DNA from: Gammaproteobacteria bacterium
GTDB taxonomy: Bacteria > Pseudomonadota > Gammaproteobacteria > Pseudomonadales > Azotimanducaceae
Direction: 5' to 3'
Assembly (NCBI GenBank): GCA_012960535.1
Contig: DUBB01000050.1
Location: forward strand, 146,620-195,350
DNA length: 48,731 nucleotides
The notes under the pieces were generated by a model. The model did no database searches, was not told the DNA's origin, and worked only from the letters and a program-made list of their open reading frames with translations. Both the position numbers and the translations under genes were made by a program. Below are positions 1 through 9,661 of the stretch, in pieces; positions within the stretch are counted from its first letter, which is position 1; every line of letters begins with the position of its first letter.

Positions 1-2025
1 GAAATGAGACCAGCGAAGGCCAGCTAAACCGGTTGAGAACTGCAATTGATGTGCCGGTATATAAGGTATGGGGTCGCCATTAGAGACATTGCCAAAGAAG
101 GCGGTGTCAGCAATATCACTATCGAATTGGCTGTCAATCCATGTGTAGCTGACTGAAATGGGAACATCAAAGGAGCTGGTTGCTTCAAGCTGAATCGATG
201 CTGAGAACTCCAGGCCCTGAACCGTTGCGGCGTCCCCATTGAAGATATCACCGGTTGTGCATTGCGAGCCTGATGACGCAGTGCATAAGCCTAGAATGTT
301 GTCGTAATCACTGAGGAAAAAAATGGCTTCGGCTTTGAAGCCGTTGTTTAGGCGAATACCCATTTCGTAATTAACGGATAATTCTTCTTTGGCTTGGGGC
401 GCATTGCCAGCGGCAGAGAAACCTTTGTGTATACCTGCTATCAGGGTTGTGCTTTCGTTTAATTGGTATAGCACAGCCATTCCGGGTAACCAGATTTTAG
501 TTTGATGCCGTCTCTGATCTCTGCGGTTGTCAATGTGACGACTTGACGGGTTGAGTGTTTTATCAGGCCTGGTTTCCCAGCGCTGTCTCTGCTGCTGGAT
601 GTATTCGAAACGAATTCCAGGCGCTAAGGTTAAATTGCTGATTTTTATGTTGTCGTGAAGATGAAATGCAAAAGCCCTGGCGGACTGAAGTTGATTTCCG
701 GCGTTGCCCCATCGTCCGGGATCGTCCAACACCAGCGTGTGCGATACTTGATGGTAGGTGCTGTTGCGTTGTAATCGATCTTCATTGTCTTCATGGACAC
801 GAAAACCGAGTTCAAGGTTATGCTGGCTGCTTTGGCTATTAAATACAGTCTCCCACTTCGCTTGAATTCCCCTGGAGAGATAAGTCCTGGCGTTAGCTCG
901 CAGTTGAATACTACCCTCAGCACTATCGAAGGTCCCGTTAAGTACGCCAGCGAGAAAAGAAGGTGAGGTGCCGTTGATACTCTGGCCCAGATTCACTGCA
1001 GAAATGATGCGATTCCAACTTAATCCGGAAAAATCACGATTGGCCGGGCTACCATCGAGATCAATGCCCTGGGTTTTAAACCAGTTTCTGGCCAGGCGGT
1101 TCCTGTAGATTGTTAGTTGTAGGGTGTTTGATTCTGATTGAAAAAATCGATATTGAATCATTTCCTGTCGATGACCGCTGTAGATATTATCCAGGGCAGA
1201 GATGTCATATCGACGTAGAGGAGAACGCTCGAAGTCAGGGTCGGTAAGTCCCAGGTAGGATTGATTTGAGTGCTGCCGGGTTTGTTGCAGTTTAAGTATG
1301 AATTGATGCCGGCCATCGATGCTTTGGTGTCTGTATTTCAGCATGTAATCCTGGATATTGAGCCCTGTGGGCTGATTACTTTTGCTGAAGTGCTGAAAGC
1401 CCTCCGATCGCCATTGATGGGTTTCTAACAGGAATTGGGTTTGATCTGACAGACGACGATTAATGAAAGTATGGGTCCTGAAGGTTTCATCAGTACCGGT
1501 CTCCATAATCAGATTGAACTGATTATGGTCAGTGATGGGCGTGGATATCATATTCAGAGCGCCGCCAACAGTATAGGGCCCCTGGGTAATGGCGGCTGGT
1601 CCCTTAAGAATTTCGATCCCATGAATTCTACCTGGCGTGGGAAAGTAGTAGGCCGCAGGAGCAGCATAGGGTGCAGGGGCAATAAGAATATTATCTTCCA
1701 GCAACGTGATACGGCTGCTACGTTCGGTTGCTACACCGCGGATACTGATGTTGGGTCGAAGTCCAAAGCCATCTTCTATCTGCAGGGATATTCCGGGCAC
1801 GCTCCGGAGTATGCGTTGTATATCGGTATAGGAAAAACGATCGAGATGTTCGAAACCTAGATAGGTTGCTGCTCCGGCAATCTGGCGGGCCCGGGCTCTG
1901 GAGCCGACAATGGAGACTTCTTCAATATAGGGATCTGTATCGAGATCAGGGGGGAGAGTGGTCGCCAGACAGCAGTTGACTAATAAATAGGTGCTTATAA
2001 AAGTGACAATGGAACCTGCTCTCAT
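1..2025 (-). CDS. TonB-dependent outer-membrane receptor, FecA-like (3' end outside window)
   Basis: Iron-siderophore or iron-citrate type receptor of the outer membrane. The reading frame is open from the ATG at 2025 to the window edge (about 675 codons), so the final strands are missing. Residues 1-22 form a signal peptide, followed by a TonB-box-like EEVSIVGSR stretch. The plug domain shows RSVPGISLQ, RPNISIRG, IAPAPYAAPAAYYFP and GIEILKGPAAITQGPY, a set I associate with FecA-family receptors. The rest has alternating hydrophobic/aromatic beta strands typical of a 22-strand barrel. I sampled the frame at both ends and in the middle and found no stop. A Fur-box-like site lies about 35 bp upstream, so iron repression is likely. 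The exact ligand cannot be told. Confidence 0.9.
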   Translation of the reverse strand, partial: MRAGSIVTFISTYLLVNCCLATTLPPDLDTDPYIEEVSIVGSRARARQIAGAATYLGFEHLDRFSYTDIQRILRSVPGISLQIEDGFGLRPNISIRGVATERSSRITLLEDNILIAPAPYAAPAAYYFPTPGRIHGIEILKGPAAITQGPYTVGGALNMISTPITDHNQFNLIMETGTDETFRTHTFINRRLSDQTQFLLETHQWRSEGFQHFSKSNQPTGLNIQDYMLKYRHQSIDGRHQFILKLQQTRQHSNQSYLGLTDPDFERSPLRRYDISALDNIYSGHRQEMIQYRFFQSESNTLQLTIYRNRLARNWFKTQGIDLDGSPANRDFSGLSWNRIISAVNLGQSINGTSPSFLAGVLNGTFDSAEGSIQLRANARTYLSRGIQAKWETVFNSQSSQHNLELGFRVHEDNEDRLQRNSTYHQVSHTLVLDDPGRWGNAGNQLQSARAFAFHLHDNIKISNLTLAPGIRFEYIQQQRQRWETRPDKTLNPSSRHIDNRRDQRRHQTKIWLPGMAVLYQLNESTTLIAGIHKGFSAAGNAPQAKEELSVNYEMGIRLNNGFKAEAIFFLSDYDNILGLCTASSGSQCTTGDIFNGDAATVQGLEFSASIQLEATSSFDVPISVSYTWIDSQFDSDIADTAFFGNVSNGDPIPYIPAHQLQFSTGLAGLRWSHF

Positions 2026-2059
2026 TGCTTATCTCTATGCTAGAAGCGTAAATAATAAT

Positions 2060-2078
2060 CTAAATACGAATCATTATC
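2060..2078 (-). promoter_or_regulatory. Fur box-like operator upstream of TonB receptor
   Basis: The 19 bp match the palindromic Fur consensus at about 13 of 19 positions, with a perfect AATCATTATC half. It sits 35-53 bp upstream of the receptor ATG in an AT-rich stretch, where a promoter is expected. Ferric uptake repression is inferred from position and consensus. Confidence 0.6.
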
Positions 2079-2242
2079 AATAACATTTACGATAGATAGC
2101 GGTTTGTCTCCGTGAAAGCACTCGTTAGTGTCTGCGGCTTACCGAAGCATAAATTAACCACTACTGAAAATTCCTTAAGAATAAAGGTAGGTGCTGGCTT
2201 GTCTTAATTTTTGGCCTCAGCGTCAGGGCAAGTTAGCGATGC

Positions 2243-3247
2243 TTAGAAAGGTTCTGCTTCTGAGCCGATTTCTGCTTTTAATAATTCCTTAAAGCCTCGC
2301 TTGGCGTCGCTCTTACCCTGTACGACGGCACAGACTTCCTGGCAGATAGGCATTTTAACGTTATACTGGGCTGCCAGGGCGATGACGGCTGGCGCACTCT
2401 TGACGCCTTCGGCCACCATAAACATATCACGCGTTATAGCTTCGATTGGCTGACCCATACCCAGTCGAAAGCCAACAGTTCTGTTACGTGATTTTTCACT
2501 GGTGCAGGTTGCTACTAGATCACCAACGCCGGCTAACCCCGCGAACGTGCTGGCGTCTCCACCCATGGCAGTGCCAAGCCGGGTCATTTCCGCTAGCCCT
2601 CGAGTGATGATGGCAGAGCGAGTATTGTCTCCGGCACCCTGGCCATCGCCCATCCCAGCAGCGATAGCAATTATGTTCTTAAGGACACCACCGAGTTCGC
2701 AGCCGATAACGTCATGATTGCGGTAAACACGAAATAAGCTGCTGTGAAATACGTTTTGTATCTGCTGTCTAAGTGATTTATCGGGTATAGCCAGTACACT
2801 GGCTGCTGCAAATCCTGCCATAATCTCAATAGCTAGATTAGGACCGGTAAGTACGCCGCAGGGGTGGTCTGGTAGAACAGCTTTGATTACCTGGGTCATG
2901 CGTGAGCCTGTGGAAAGCTCAAGCCCCTTGCTTAGGCTGATAATAGGCGTGTGTTTTTTAATATATTGGCTTCCCAGGGTTAATACTTCTCTGAAATTCT
3001 GGGAAGGAATAGCCATGACAATGAGGTTTTTGCCTTCGATGACCTCCTGAAGATCGGCACTTGCCGAAAGCTTCGGTGATAATCGGGCTTGCGGAAGATA
3101 ATGCTGGTTGCTGTGGTCCTGGTTTATTTCATTGACAGTATCGGAATTTCTTGCCCACAGTTTAACGGCCTGATGGCGGCTTAACAGGTGGGCAAACGTG
3201 GTGCCCCAGCTGCCGCCACCAATAACACCAATATTCCAACTGTTCAT
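2243..3247 (-). CDS. gpsA: NAD(P)-dependent glycerol-3-phosphate dehydrogenase
   Basis: Reduces dihydroxyacetone phosphate to sn-glycerol-3-phosphate, the backbone for phospholipid synthesis, in the cytoplasm. The 334 residues are normal length. The Rossmann motif GVIGGGSWGT is at residues 7-16, GPNLAIEI lies mid-protein, and the catalytic-lysine region GGVLKNIIAIAAG is near residue 190. The C-terminal domain contains SEKSRNRTVGFRLG. The ATG overlaps the stop of the upstream LLM gene (ATGA), so the two are translationally coupled. It is the last gene of a minus-strand operon with an RND exporter and a glycosyltransferase, which suits a lipid-related role. gpsA is usually found elsewhere (for example beside secB), so this neighbourhood is unusual. 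Confidence 0.95.
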   Translation of the reverse strand: MNSWNIGVIGGGSWGTTFAHLLSRHQAVKLWARNSDTVNEINQDHSNQHYLPQARLSPKLSASADLQEVIEGKNLIVMAIPSQNFREVLTLGSQYIKKHTPIISLSKGLELSTGSRMTQVIKAVLPDHPCGVLTGPNLAIEIMAGFAAASVLAIPDKSLRQQIQNVFHSSLFRVYRNHDVIGCELGGVLKNIIAIAAGMGDGQGAGDNTRSAIITRGLAEMTRLGTAMGGDASTFAGLAGVGDLVATCTSEKSRNRTVGFRLGMGQPIEAITRDMFMVAEGVKSAPAVIALAAQYNVKMPICQEVCAVVQGKSDAKRGFKELLKAEIGSEAEPF

Positions 3248-4257
3248 TTTTGAAACGGGGTCTGTAGATTTAGAATATCTTCGATGAGATCCTTAGGGGT
3301 ATCATTTGGCAGGTTTACGATGTCTACCGTACCGCCAAAATGCTGTTCAATTTCAGCGGCTATTTCATCGAAGCGACCGACCGCAGCAAACTCATGCACC
3401 AGATCATCGGTAATCCTTGTCGACATATCTTGCCATTGGCCCTTTTTAGACAATGCGTTTAACTCAAATCCAAGATCTTCTAATCCGTGAACTTTAAAAA
3501 CAGGCCAGTAGGCTGGTGTGGAACCATAGAATCCGATTCTGGTTCTAACCCACTCAAATTGTCTTTGAACTGCGGCATCATCCTGGCCGGTGATAACGAA
3601 GCCGCCGCCGGAAATTTCAAACTCCTTTCTGTTACGGTCTGCACGATTCAGACCTTGGTTGAGTCTTGGCATAATATAGGTGCTCAGGTATCGCGAAGTG
3701 CAGAAAGCGTGCAGCATCACGCCATCGCATTCTTCTGCAGCCACCTTCATCATAGCCGGACCGACGGCAGCGATCTGAATCCGCGGTAATGGGCAGTTCA
3801 GAGGCTCTGGCGTAAAGTTGGGTGTCATGAGTGACAACTGATAGTGCTCTCCCTGATAGTCCAGTTGGCTACCGGTGTGCCAGCAGTGCCAGATAGCGCG
3901 AACAGCCTGCACATATTCTCTAAGCCTTGGTGCTGGCGCACTCCAGGGTACGCTGAAACGCCTCACATTATGGCCTTTGACCTGACTTCCTAGACCCAGT
4001 GTAAATCTACCTGAAGAAGCCGCTTGAAGATCCCATGCCAGCCCCGCCGAAACCATGGGGCTTCGGGCGAAAGCGATTGCCACGCTGGTTCTCAGTTCCA
4101 GTCTGCTGCTGTGGGTAGCGGCTATGGCAAGCGGCAGGAAGGGGTTGTGTCGATTTTCCTGAGTTGACACGCCTGAAAATCCAGTAAGATCAAGGTCATG
4201 AACAACGCCCGCTATTTCATTGAGTGCTTCACTGGGAATGCTGGTGATGACCTTCAT
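3244..4257 (-). CDS. LLM-class flavin/F420-dependent oxidoreductase
   Basis: Luciferase-like TIM-barrel oxidoreductase of 337 residues, using reduced FMN or F420 on an unknown substrate. It closely resembles the protein at 21059-22075: both have FLPL..AA.H.SR.EL, TSVA.AFAR.PM, GLG.QVK and the DY/DFQGE.YQ region, as in the TIGR03617-type subfamily. The frame extends upstream to 4374, but that extension is not family-like. I chose the ATG at 4257 because it gives the same N-terminus as the paralog and has GAGGG 10-14 bp upstream. Its stop overlaps the gpsA start. The preceding gene ends 138 bp upstream, so it may belong to the same transcript or have its own promoter. The paralog has only 338 residues, so the protein is full length. 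Confidence 0.85.
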   Translation of the reverse strand: MKVITSIPSEALNEIAGVVHDLDLTGFSGVSTQENRHNPFLPLAIAATHSSRLELRTSVAIAFARSPMVSAGLAWDLQAASSGRFTLGLGSQVKGHNVRRFSVPWSAPAPRLREYVQAVRAIWHCWHTGSQLDYQGEHYQLSLMTPNFTPEPLNCPLPRIQIAAVGPAMMKVAAEECDGVMLHAFCTSRYLSTYIMPRLNQGLNRADRNRKEFEISGGGFVITGQDDAAVQRQFEWVRTRIGFYGSTPAYWPVFKVHGLEDLGFELNALSKKGQWQDMSTRITDDLVHEFAAVGRFDEIAAEIEQHFGGTVDIVNLPNDTPKDLIEDILNLQTPFQK

Positions 4258-4395
4258 GGGACCAACCCTCATAATTGAACGGAAATCATGGCACAGGCAG
4301 ATAGAGAAGGCCAAGGACAAAGTGACCACCGGGTAGTAAAAATCGCAGCTCCCAGTATTCCAGGAGTGCGGCAATCAGCCATTTTTATTGTAATG

Positions 4396-6960
4396 CTACC
4401 TGATTAAAGGGCGTTTACTTTTGTGGCCAGACTTGCTGACAACGCCTACCCGATGTAGCAGTGTAGGCAGAATAAGAAAGGTTACTAACAGCATTAATGA
4501 GATTGCAATGGTTAGTAATAAACCCACGGATGCAGCACCCTTGTGTAAACTGAAGGACAATGAAAAGAAGGTGCCAATGGTTGTCAAAGCACTGATTAGG
4601 ACGGCCTTGGAAGTACTGAAACTGAGCAGCATATCGCTGGCGCCGGTCTGCTGGTACCTGTGCACAACATGAATACCGGCATCAACGCCAAGACCGATAA
4701 TAAGTGGAATCACTAGAATATTGGCCATATTGAGGGTCAGGCCGGATAGTTGACAGATCGCCAGGGTCAATAACACGCTGAGTCCGATGGGTATCAGTAC
4801 CAGAACTGCTAAAATAAAGTTTCTAAAATAGGCCATGAGAAGAATAGACACGCCCAGGAAGGTTAATGACGCTGCTTGCTGAAAAGCTTTAACTACCACA
4901 TCACCCACGCCCCACTCGACTATGGTGCGACCAGCCGTGTTTGGGGCCTCCTGCATGACTTGTTTAATAAAACGATCGGTTTCTATTCGGGAATTGAGTT
5001 TATATTTGGGTTGAACTGAAACCAGATACTGGTTTTTATCGGTTATGAGCCTGCTTTTGAAGGCGGCAGGTATGTCCTCAATTGAAAAAGGCCTTGCGGT
5101 CAGCAATTTATTCAGATGATTCAGCGCTACCTGCACCTGGCGATGGATATTTTGATTTATTTGAGCCTGCCGTTCCGGGTTTTTGACAATTGCGTTGAGA
5201 GTATGAAGTAATGGCTGGTAATGAGCTCGACTTTCATCATCGACGGTCTGCAGCGATGCTTTAAAATAATCTAACGCAGGTTCCAATTGCTGGTTGGCTT
5301 CGCCTGGCAACACTTCCTCTATGTTGGCATATAATGCAGCGGTTTCCTGGAGCATTAGCTGTTTTGTGGATTGCTCAGAGGGTAGAAAATCCAGCGGCGT
5401 GGTGACGTCCCCGACCAGGGGCAGACTCGTTAGATGCTGTTTCAGATGGGCGGCGGAAGTGGCCGAGTCTGCTAACACGGAAATACTGTAGTCCGTCGCC
5501 AACTGGGCTTCCTGAAGTGTTAGCAGGGTTTGTGTGGCTTCAGAATTTTCGTCTCGCATTGCCAGGACGTTATAGTCGAACGTGATATCTTTGGCAATGA
5601 AAGCGGCCACTAAGCCAAGTGGTATGACGCAGTAGCCAAGCCAACTGATTTTTAGCTGGGGCAATGGATTGGCAGTGACCCGGGTGTCGATGCTAGCAGG
5701 CGACCATCGAGTGAACCACGCCGGCAGAAGTGTCATGGTAAGAAATAACGCGATGGCCATTCCACCGGCCGAGATGATGCCTAATTCGGCCAATCCAAGA
5801 TAGGCGGTAGGGGCAAAGGAAAGGAAAGCCAGCATCGAAGTTGCCGTACATAGAAGTAGCGCGGGCAGCAGGTCTTTTGACGTTGATAACAGTGCAGATG
5901 AAACGCTTTCATCCCTGAGGCCGACCTGAAACCTCAGTGAAAAGTGCACAGCAAAATCGACCCCCAAGCCAAAGAACATCACCACGAAAATCATCGAAAG
6001 GGTATTGAAACTACCAATCGTCAGCGTTGCAAAACCCAGCGTAAGGCTGATGCCAATAATGAGCATGGCAAAGATAGCGGTAATAATGCTGGTAGAGCGA
6101 ATGCCGATTACCATGATGATGGCAAGCAGCACAGCGGAAATTGAAGCAGCGATACCGATACCCTGCAGACCAGCGCGGAGTTCTTCATCCGCCAGGGCGA
6201 CCTCTCCAGTGAGATGAACTTCGATGCCCTCGGCGACAGCTTCAGCTTCAATGGTCTGCCTGATGTTGGCTATAATCTCTGAATTGGGTAACTGCTGGTT
6301 AAAATCCTGACGGCCCTTAATAAGGATGAGATGGATGTGCTGTCTAGCATTTTGATCAACCAGCGGGTAGTAGCCCTGTAGCTGCAGTTCACCGGAAGGT
6401 AGGGAATTGACCAGACTGTCCAGCGTGACAGGTAGCTGTAATCCCGGGTTAGCCTGAATAAAGTCGGCCAGGGAAAAGATAACATTGCTCAGATCAGCTT
6501 CATCGGCAATTCTCAGAAGTGGCCCATAATTGAATTCCGCCCCTTTTAGCCACTGCTCAAGCTTGTCTAAGGGGAGGAAATAGAGCAGGCGCTGTTCTAG
6601 GAAGTCATGAACTGTCGGTGCGAAAACAGATTCATAGTGGTTACTGGCGGTGAAGGCATCCGCCAGGTCCCTGGTGGTTTGTTTGACGGCATTCCCGTCC
6701 TGTCCGGAAATTACAACAATGGCAGTTTGTTGCAGATCGGGAAAGGCCGCTTTAAAATATTCATTGTCCTGGTACCAGATCAGGTTTTCTTCTGGTTTAA
6801 CCAGATCTGCCAGATCAGAGTTTATTTTTCCCTTAAAAGCAAATAGCGTAGCGGAGGCTATTCCCAGGCAGGCCAGTAATATAATGGTCTGCAGAGAATA
6901 CCGCTGAACTAAACCAAACCAGCGGTTAAGCCACTGTCTGTCTGTGGTAGTTTCAGCCAT
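4396..6960 (-). CDS. RND/MMPL-family lipid exporter, HpnN-like
   Basis: Inner-membrane RND-superfamily permease of 854 residues, the size of HpnN hopanoid transporters. Layout: TM1 at about 23-41, a periplasmic domain to about 265, a five-helix bundle at about 270-420, a second periplasmic loop to about 690, and a second helix bundle to the C-terminus. Each bundle carries the conserved pattern GLGVDF.VHF or GLGVDAGIHVVHRY. HpnN and MmpL relatives move lipids (hopanoids, glycolipids) to the outer membrane; the cargo here is unknown. Its ATG overlaps the end of the upstream glycosyltransferase by 8 bp, implying a coupled make-and-export pair. No hopanoid synthesis gene (squalene cyclase, hpnH) is in the window, so the hopanoid link is only by family. 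Confidence 0.85.
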   Translation of the reverse strand: MAETTTDRQWLNRWFGLVQRYSLQTIILLACLGIASATLFAFKGKINSDLADLVKPEENLIWYQDNEYFKAAFPDLQQTAIVVISGQDGNAVKQTTRDLADAFTASNHYESVFAPTVHDFLEQRLLYFLPLDKLEQWLKGAEFNYGPLLRIADEADLSNVIFSLADFIQANPGLQLPVTLDSLVNSLPSGELQLQGYYPLVDQNARQHIHLILIKGRQDFNQQLPNSEIIANIRQTIEAEAVAEGIEVHLTGEVALADEELRAGLQGIGIAASISAVLLAIIMVIGIRSTSIITAIFAMLIIGISLTLGFATLTIGSFNTLSMIFVVMFFGLGVDFAVHFSLRFQVGLRDESVSSALLSTSKDLLPALLLCTATSMLAFLSFAPTAYLGLAELGIISAGGMAIALFLTMTLLPAWFTRWSPASIDTRVTANPLPQLKISWLGYCVIPLGLVAAFIAKDITFDYNVLAMRDENSEATQTLLTLQEAQLATDYSISVLADSATSAAHLKQHLTSLPLVGDVTTPLDFLPSEQSTKQLMLQETAALYANIEEVLPGEANQQLEPALDYFKASLQTVDDESRAHYQPLLHTLNAIVKNPERQAQINQNIHRQVQVALNHLNKLLTARPFSIEDIPAAFKSRLITDKNQYLVSVQPKYKLNSRIETDRFIKQVMQEAPNTAGRTIVEWGVGDVVVKAFQQAASLTFLGVSILLMAYFRNFILAVLVLIPIGLSVLLTLAICQLSGLTLNMANILVIPLIIGLGVDAGIHVVHRYQQTGASDMLLSFSTSKAVLISALTTIGTFFSLSFSLHKGAASVGLLLTIAISLMLLVTFLILPTLLHRVGVVSKSGHKSKRPLIR

Positions 6961-8137
6961 GGGTCAGGCTAATCTGCAGATTTGCGGCTGCGTAGGTCTG
7001 TCTATAAATCTCTGCCAGGCGCATTGCAGAATTGAAGTGCGTCTTTTCCGATACCTTTTCTCTGTTGACCTTCCCCTGTGTGCTGCGTTGAGTACTTCTG
7101 GGTAGCCAGAAGTCAATTTTTTTGGCGAGATCAACGGCATCGCCTGATCGGAAATGGGTGTTTTTATCGTCGATCGATTCTCTCAGGGCACTGCTCCGGG
7201 AATCGCTGACGATGACGCAGCATGCACTGGCCATAGCTTCCATTACGGCCATTCCTTCTAGTTCAACTTCACTGGCGTGCACAAAAAGGTCCGTTGACGC
7301 ATATAGGCTTTCCAGGCGTTGTTGACTGACCTTGCCTATGGACGCTTTTACGCCGAGACGTGCAGCCAGGCGTTCCAGTTTTTTCTGCTGCGGTCCTGTT
7401 CCCGCTAAGGTCAGGCTGATATTTTTCTTGAATTTTGACCGTTGTATGGCCTCGATGATCAGATGCTGTTTTTTCTCTGCCGCAAGACGACCCACCGAAA
7501 GGATATGAAACTGATCCAGATGCTTGTCATTTCTTTGAATATCAAAAAAATGATCCGGGATTCCGTTTGAGATAGTGGTCACTGGTTTTTCCAGGCCATG
7601 TTGAAGCAGCAGTTTTGCAGCAAAATCAGATGGTGTGATTACCAGGTCTACCTGATTGTACAGCTTGCGCAGAAAGAGGCGATATAACCATTTGATGCTC
7701 CAGTTATGCTCAAGCCTGATGTTGCGCAGTAGATTTTCAGGCTGCACGTGAAAAGAACATATAATAGGAATATTCAATTTACGGGCACAATCTATAGTGG
7801 CGCTGGCCAGGAAAAAAGGATATTGGATATGCAACAGATCACTGCCTGCCAGGGCTTCCAGAATCTTCTTTTTGTTGGGGATGGCCAGCGGGGTATTCAT
7901 TGATTCCATCAGGTCATTGGCACCGGGTAGGCGTAATCTAGTGAAGTGCACAAATCGGTCGTCGTGATTTGAATCCGGTTTAAGGGTCGCAAGGATTCTG
8001 AAATCGAATTCATCTGCCAGTGCGGTAACGAAGCGCTGAGTGGAGACAACGGTACCGTTGAAAGGATAGTCCCAGGAGTCTATTACCATGGCGATTTTGA
8101 GCGGTCGTTTACCCCTATTGATGTTCAGTTGGTTCAT
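6953..8137 (-). CDS. GT4-family glycosyltransferase
   Basis: Cytoplasmic retaining GT-B glycosyltransferase, 394 residues. The N-terminal domain begins IAMVIDSWDYPFNGTVVST, and CSFHVQPENLLRNI near 145 resembles diacylglycerol glucosyltransferases and related lipid glycosyltransferases. The C-terminal GT4 domain has SVGRLAAEKKQHLIIEA near 225 and the ELEGMAVMEAMA donor-binding motif near 295. The 8-bp overlap with the RND exporter suggests its product is the exporter's cargo, most simply a glycolipid. Donor sugar and acceptor are not known. It is the first gene of its operon; the 480-bp gap upstream must hold the promoter. Confidence 0.88.
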   Translation of the reverse strand: MNQLNINRGKRPLKIAMVIDSWDYPFNGTVVSTQRFVTALADEFDFRILATLKPDSNHDDRFVHFTRLRLPGANDLMESMNTPLAIPNKKKILEALAGSDLLHIQYPFFLASATIDCARKLNIPIICSFHVQPENLLRNIRLEHNWSIKWLYRLFLRKLYNQVDLVITPSDFAAKLLLQHGLEKPVTTISNGIPDHFFDIQRNDKHLDQFHILSVGRLAAEKKQHLIIEAIQRSKFKKNISLTLAGTGPQQKKLERLAARLGVKASIGKVSQQRLESLYASTDLFVHASEVELEGMAVMEAMASACCVIVSDSRSSALRESIDDKNTHFRSGDAVDLAKKIDFWLPRSTQRSTQGKVNREKVSEKTHFNSAMRLAEIYRQTYAAANLQISLTHG

Positions 8138-8617
8138 TTGCGATGACGCCAGTTCGTTTCTGAAATAGACAATTACTGTAAATCATCACTGAAAGTCTCT
8201 ATTTCTGGTCCGCCTCAGGAAACCTCACAATGGAAAGCCTCCGTATAGGTAATGAAATATTAGGCGGTTCAGTAATAGTCCCAGCCGCGGATAGTGATCG
8301 TAAATGCCGCTAAAGTCAAAAAATCACTGCCTTTTACATGGATTTTCACCTAGCTCCCCATCTAGTTCTTGTTTAGTTTTTGTCTGGTTTTTATTTAGCT
8401 TCTGCCTGGTCTGTTAAGAGAATACACGCCATAAATTACCTGACAAAAAGGCCCAGTTAGTCCTGTTGCAAGAGACTTTTAATAGACCCGACAACGATTT
8501 CAATTAGAATCTACATCGCTAAACGCCTGGGCCTGATATTTTGATGTGGTGATTTTTTGCCTGCCGGTATTCCGTTTTGCGCGATATGATTGAGTGTGAA
8601 AGTCACTGCCAGGGTTG
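8138..8617. other. Intergenic region, promoter of glycosyltransferase operon
   Basis: 480 bp between the divergently unrelated ends of yejE and the glycosyltransferase (both minus strand). No convincing ORF or strong hairpin is seen. It contains the AT-rich 11-bp degenerate array at 8350-8416 and must carry the promoter for 6953-8137. Confidence 0.6.
8350..8416. repeat. Degenerate 11-bp tandem array, about 6 units
   Basis: Units starting at 8350, 8362, 8373, 8384, 8395 and 8406 follow the pattern YTRGTTYTTGT (first spacing 12, then 11 bp). The plus strand is T-rich. Units are diverged, as though old. Confidence 0.6.
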
Positions 8618-9661
8618 TTATCCATAGGGCTCTGCATCGCCGGTGACGAGTATTTTTCTGGGATCAAGCGCATCTCTTATGGCCTCGCCAATGAAGATGA
8701 GCAGGATCAGCATCGATGCTAAAGCGCAGAAAGTGGTTATGCCGATCCATGGTGCATGCAGGTTTGCTTTTGCACTGGATAGCAACCGACCAAAAGAAGG
8801 GGCGTCCAATGGTAATCCGAAGCCCAGGAAGTCCAGCGCAGTCAGAGTGGTAATCGATGAATTCAGGATAAATGGCAGGTAAGTCAGGGTAGCCACCATC
8901 GCATTGGGGAGCACGTGCCGGGTCATAATCGTGAAATTGCTCAGACCCAGGCTTCGTGCGGCACGAACGAATTCAAAGTTGCGGGCTCGCAGGAACTCAG
9001 CTCTGACCACGCCAACAAGGGCCATCCAGCTGAACAGCGACAAAATCGCCAGTAACCAGATGATGTTTGATTCCACCATGGAGGCGAGGATAATCAGAAT
9101 AAAAAGAACCGGTAGGCCCGACCAGATTTCTACCAGTCTTTGTCCAAGGAGATCTATTAAGCCGCCAAAATAACCCTGCAGGGCACCCACGGTTATGCCG
9201 ATGGTACAGCTGATCATCGTTAATGAAAGTCCAAACAGGACAGATAGCCTGAACGAATATAATAATTTGACCAGAACATCTGTGCCGCTACCATCTGTGC
9301 CTAACCAGTGTTCGTCATCAGGTGGGTGGGGATAGGGCGGTGCCAGATTCCAGTCTAGGGTGTTATAGCTGAAACGAAAAGGGGGCCAGAGAGCCCAGCC
9401 GCTGCGCTGAATCAATTTGCTGAAAAAGGGGTCGAGGTAATGTGTTTCTGTCTCGAACTCACCGCCAAGGGATTTTTCGCTGTAAGACATCCAGATCGGG
9501 AAGTAAGTCTGGCCCTCGATGGAAAAAACAATCGGCCTGTCGTTGGCTATGAATTCGGCAAATAATGAGGTGCCGAACAACACCATAAAAATCAGTGTTG
9601 CATAGTACCCTCGCTTGTTAGCCCTGAACTGCTGCCAGCGTCGACGATTAATAGGATTCAT
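8618..9661 (-). CDS. yejE: Peptide/microcin C ABC transporter permease YejE
   Basis: Inner-membrane permease of 347 residues, E. coli YejE length. The N-terminus has one TM (about 21-37), then the YejE-specific periplasmic insert with IPV-like FPIWMSY, the LDPFF segment and DDEHWLGTDGSGTDVL near 115. Five or more TMs follow. The EAA loop contacting the ATPase is RAARSLGLSNFTIMTRHVLPN near 240. It starts immediately after the yejB stop (TAA then ATG, no gap), so it is in one operon with yejA and yejB. Imports oligopeptides together with YejB, YejF and YejA. Confidence 0.93.
   Translation of the reverse strand: MNPINRRRWQQFRANKRGYYATLIFMVLFGTSLFAEFIANDRPIVFSIEGQTYFPIWMSYSEKSLGGEFETETHYLDPFFSKLIQRSGWALWPPFRFSYNTLDWNLAPPYPHPPDDEHWLGTDGSGTDVLVKLLYSFRLSVLFGLSLTMISCTIGITVGALQGYFGGLIDLLGQRLVEIWSGLPVLFILIILASMVESNIIWLLAILSLFSWMALVGVVRAEFLRARNFEFVRAARSLGLSNFTIMTRHVLPNAMVATLTYLPFILNSSITTLTALDFLGFGLPLDAPSFGRLLSSAKANLHAPWIGITTFCALASMLILLIFIGEAIRDALDPRKILVTGDAEPYG

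Noticed and set aside
1471..1860. 129-codon plus-strand open frame inside the TonB receptor
   Set aside because: Antisense shadow; the minus frame has plug motifs and a signal peptide.
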